From: CBDDBU01 sp965226045
Lineage (GTDB): Bacteria > Pseudomonadota > Alphaproteobacteria > VGEJ01
Reading direction: 5' to 3'
Assembly (NCBI GenBank): GCA_965226045.1
Contig: CBDDBU010000004.1
Location: 1 to 8,733, forward strand
Length of the DNA: 8,733 nt
Shown here: in pieces, positions 6,448 through 8,733 of the stretch
Position numbering within the stretch: the stretch's first letter is position 1
Layout of the letters: each line of letters begins with the position of its first letter
Notes under the pieces: generated by a model
Told to the model about the DNA's origin: nothing
Database searches by the model: none
The model's input: the letters and a program-made list of their open reading frames with translations, nothing else
Made by a program: the position numbers and the translations under genes

Positions 6448-8733
6448 ATGCCCATCAAGCCGTTGAAATCACAAGCCCTGAAACGGCGTTGCGACGCAGC
6501 CAAGCTGCGCTTCAAGACCACCGCCGAACTCAAGGATCTGCCGGAGGTCCTGGGCCAGGGGCGGGCTGTCGCCGCCCTGAAATTCGGGGTCGGCATTCAA
6601 CGCGACGGTTTCAACCTGTTCGCTTTGGGGCCAAGCGCGCTCGGCAAGCACTCCACGGTGCGCCAGTTCCTGGAGACGGCGGCGGCGGCCAAGGCGACGC
6701 CAGACGACTGGTGCTACCTCTACAACTTCGACGACAACCACCGGCCACGCGCCCTCAGGCTGCCGTCGGGCACCGGTGTCAAACTGCATCGCGACATGGA
6801 GCGCCTGGTCGAGGAGCTTCAGACGGCGATCGCGTCGGTCTTTGAGAGCGACGAGTACCGCACCCGCCGCCAAGCCATCGACGAGGAGTTTCAAGAGCGT
6901 CAGTCGCACGCCTTCGAGGATCTCCAGAAGCGGGCGAACGCGCGCGGCATCGCGCTGGTGCGCACGCCGGTCGGCCTGGCGTTGGCGCCGATGAAGGATG
7001 GCGAGGTGATGGCGCCAGACGCGTTTCAAGCGCTGCCGGAAAGCGAGCGCTCGGGCCTCGAGGCGGTAATCCAGGAGTTCCAGAAGGAACTCCAAACCAC
7101 GGTGCGGCAGATACCGCGTTGGGACAAGGAACGCCGAGAGAAGGTCCGCGAGGTGAACCGCGAGGTGATGGATTTCGCGGTCGGCCACCTGATCGAGACC
7201 CTGCGCCAGTCCTACAAGGAACTGCCCGGGGTCATCGCTCACCTCGACGCGGTGCAGGCCGACGTGATCGACAACGTCGCCGCCTTTGTCGCGCGTCCGC
7301 AGGAGGAAGGCGGCGCTCCGGCCGATCCGCCGTCGCCCATGCAGGCCGCGGGGGCGGGTCCGAACCCCGCCGGAGGCCTGGCGCGGCGCTATCAGGTCAA
7401 CGTCGTGGTCGACAATTCCGGCGCGCGCGGCGCGCCCGTGGTTTACGAGGACAACCCGGCGCTGGGCAACCTTGTCGGCCGGGTCGAGCACCTCGCCCAG
7501 ATGGGCACGCTGATCACCGATTTCGGGCTGATTCAGTCGGGGGCGCTGCATCGCGCCAACGGCGGCTACCTGATCCTCGACGCCCGCAAGCTGTTGATGC
7601 AGCCACATGCCTACGAGGCCCTGAAGCGAACCCTGCAGGCGGGCGAGGTGCGGATCGAATCGCCGGCCCAAATGTACAGCATGGTGACCACGGTCTCGCT
7701 CGAGCCGGAACCGATCCCGCTCGATATCAAGGTCGTCTTGGTCGGCGACCGCATGCTCTATTACATGCTGGCGGCCCAGGACCCCGAGTTCGGCGAGCTG
7801 TTCAAAGTCGAGGTCGACTTCGAGGAGGACATGGAGCGCCGCGCCGATTCGAGCCATGCCTACGCCCGGTTGATCGCCACCCTGGCGCGCAAACACGAAC
7901 TCAAGAACCTCGACGCGACGGCTGTCGCCCGCGTCATCGATCATTCGGCCCGGCTCGCCGGCGATTCGCACAAGCTCACGGCGCGCATGGGGCTGATCAC
8001 CGATGTGTTGCGCGAGGCCGACTATTGGGCTGCGGCGACGGGTCGCAAGGTGATCAGCGCCGCCGACGTGCAACGGGCCCTCGAGGCTCGTATCGAGCGC
8101 GGCGATCGCATCCGTCAGCGCTCGCACGAACACATCCAACAAGGCACCGTCCTGATCGACACCGCCGGCGCGCTCGTGGGCCAAATCAACGGGCTCGCGG
8201 TGCTCTCCATCGGCAGCACCAGCTTCGGCAAGCCGAGCCGGATCACGGCCCGGCTGCACGTCGGCTCCGGCGAAGTGATCGACATCGAACGCAAATCCGA
8301 GCTGGGCGGCTCGCTGCACTCCAAAGGTGTGTTGATCCTGTCATCATACCTGGCCTCGCACTACGCCCATGACCGGCCTTTGTCGCTGTCGGCGAGCCTG
8401 GTGTTCGAGCAATCCTACGGCGGCGTCGATGGCGACAGCGCCTCGTCGACCGAGCTTTACGCGCTCCTCTCGGCGCTGGCCGAGGCGCCGATCAAACAAT
8501 CTTTCGCGGTCACCGGGTCGGTCAACCAGCTCGGACGGGTCCAGGCGATCGGCGGCGCCAACGAAAAGATCGAGGGCTTCTTCGACCTCTGTCAGGCGCG
8601 CGGGCTGAGCGGCGAACACGGCGTCCTCATTCCTGAATCCAACGTCCGCCATCTGATGCTGCGCGATGATGTGGTCGAGGCCTGCGCGGGCGGGCGCTTT
8701 CATATTTATCCGATCAAGACCATCGACGAGGGG
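6448..8733 (+). CDS. Lon-family AAA+ protease (AAA_32 / YcbZ-like), 3' end cut by window
   Basis: A cytosolic protease of the Lon-related AAA_32 (YcbZ/LonH-like) branch, thought to act in protein quality control. The frame is open for 762 codons from ATG 6448 (AGGGA 6 nt upstream) to the window end; family members are near 800 aa, so little is missing. Domains: N-terminal helix with CDAAKLRFKTTAEL; P-loop region DGFNLFALGPSALGKHS (Walker A at residues 61-68, with His where Ser/Thr is usual); a long charged helical region (about 130-275); a Pro/Gly/Ala-rich linker (284-310); a Walker-B-like LILDA (Asp378, Ala where Glu is usual) inside HRANGGYLILDARKLL; a helical lid; then a Lon C-terminal domain from about residue 560. 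The catalytic dyad is Ser664 in GDSASS and Lys707 in GGANEKIEGFF. They are 43 residues apart, as Ser679 and Lys722 are in E. coli Lon. It is co-directional with the metallopeptidase. Confidence 0.93.
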   Translation, partial: MPIKPLKSQALKRRCDAAKLRFKTTAELKDLPEVLGQGRAVAALKFGVGIQRDGFNLFALGPSALGKHSTVRQFLETAAAAKATPDDWCYLYNFDDNHRPRALRLPSGTGVKLHRDMERLVEELQTAIASVFESDEYRTRRQAIDEEFQERQSHAFEDLQKRANARGIALVRTPVGLALAPMKDGEVMAPDAFQALPESERSGLEAVIQEFQKELQTTVRQIPRWDKERREKVREVNREVMDFAVGHLIETLRQSYKELPGVIAHLDAVQADVIDNVAAFVARPQEEGGAPADPPSPMQAAGAGPNPAGGLARRYQVNVVVDNSGARGAPVVYEDNPALGNLVGRVEHLAQMGTLITDFGLIQSGALHRANGGYLILDARKLLMQPHAYEALKRTLQAGEVRIESPAQMYSMVTTVSLEPEPIPLDIKVVLVGDRMLYYMLAAQDPEFGELFKVEVDFEEDMERRADSSHAYARLIATLARKHELKNLDATAVARVIDHSARLAGDSHKLTARMGLITDVLREADYWAAATGRKVISAADVQRALEARIERGDRIRQRSHEHIQQGTVLIDTAGALVGQINGLAVLSIGSTSFGKPSRITARLHVGSGEVIDIERKSELGGSLHSKGVLILSSYLASHYAHDRPLSLSASLVFEQSYGGVDGDSASSTELYALLSALAEAPIKQSFAVTGSVNQLGRVQAIGGANEKIEGFFDLCQARGLSGEHGVLIPESNVRHLMLRDDVVEACAGGRFHIYPIKTIDEG

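Noticed and set aside
6469..8319. A 616-codon open frame on the minus strand opposite the Lon-like gene
   Set aside because: It is rich in Arg, His, Asp and Gly without any domain pattern, as expected for the antisense of GC-rich coding DNA. The plus-strand frame gives a continuous, well-recognised Lon-family protein with catalytic residues.
7119..8372. A 417-codon plus-strand open frame inside the Lon-like gene
   Set aside because: Low-complexity Arg/Gly/Pro-rich translation in the wrong frame; the true frame is open throughout and conserved.

Overview
The window is GC-rich, densely coding bacterial DNA. The protein families (HSD10-like SDR, acetoacetyl-CoA synthetase, EamA permease, small HExxH metallopeptidase, DUF1232, AAA_32-type Lon) together look proteobacterial, most likely alphaproteobacterial. 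That placement is an inference from remembered family resemblance; no search was possible. I see no tRNA, rRNA, CRISPR array, insertion sequence, phage gene or defence island.

Layout. (1) 1-1113 (+): the C-terminal two thirds of a glutaminyl-tRNA synthetase, cut by the window start. (2) 1132-1638 (-): a DinB/YfiT-like gene broken by two in-frame stops. (3) 1699-3651 (-): an intact acetoacetyl-CoA synthetase, 60 bp upstream of the DinB remnant on the same strand. (4) 3652-3770: a divergent spacer with a perfect 15-bp inverted repeat enclosing a second small dyad. (5) 3771-4706 (+): an EamA/DMT-type permease. (6) 4726-~5088 (-): a DUF1232 (YkvA-like) gene split by a one-base shift at a five-base homopolymer. 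(7) 5155-5916 (+): a short-chain dehydrogenase of the 3-hydroxyacyl-CoA dehydrogenase type-2 kind. (8) 5965-6363 (+): a small HExxHxxGxxD metallopeptidase, with a hairpin just ahead of its start codon. (9) 6448-8733 (+): a large Lon-family (AAA_32 / YcbZ-like) protease, open at the window end. No stretch longer than about 120 bp lacks a gene.

How the genes fit together: acetoacetyl-CoA synthetase and the HSD10-like dehydrogenase both belong to short-chain acyl-CoA / ketone-body / branched-chain catabolism, but they lie on opposite strands with other genes between them, so no operon is implied. The metallopeptidase and Lon-like protease are tandem and co-directional and may be co-transcribed. 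The rest is ordinary housekeeping and accessory content.

The points most worth a second look are two disrupted genes (DinB with two nonsense codons, DUF1232 with a frameshift) among intact neighbours, and three intergenic dyad or repeat structures. I found no convincing undescribed multi-gene system.
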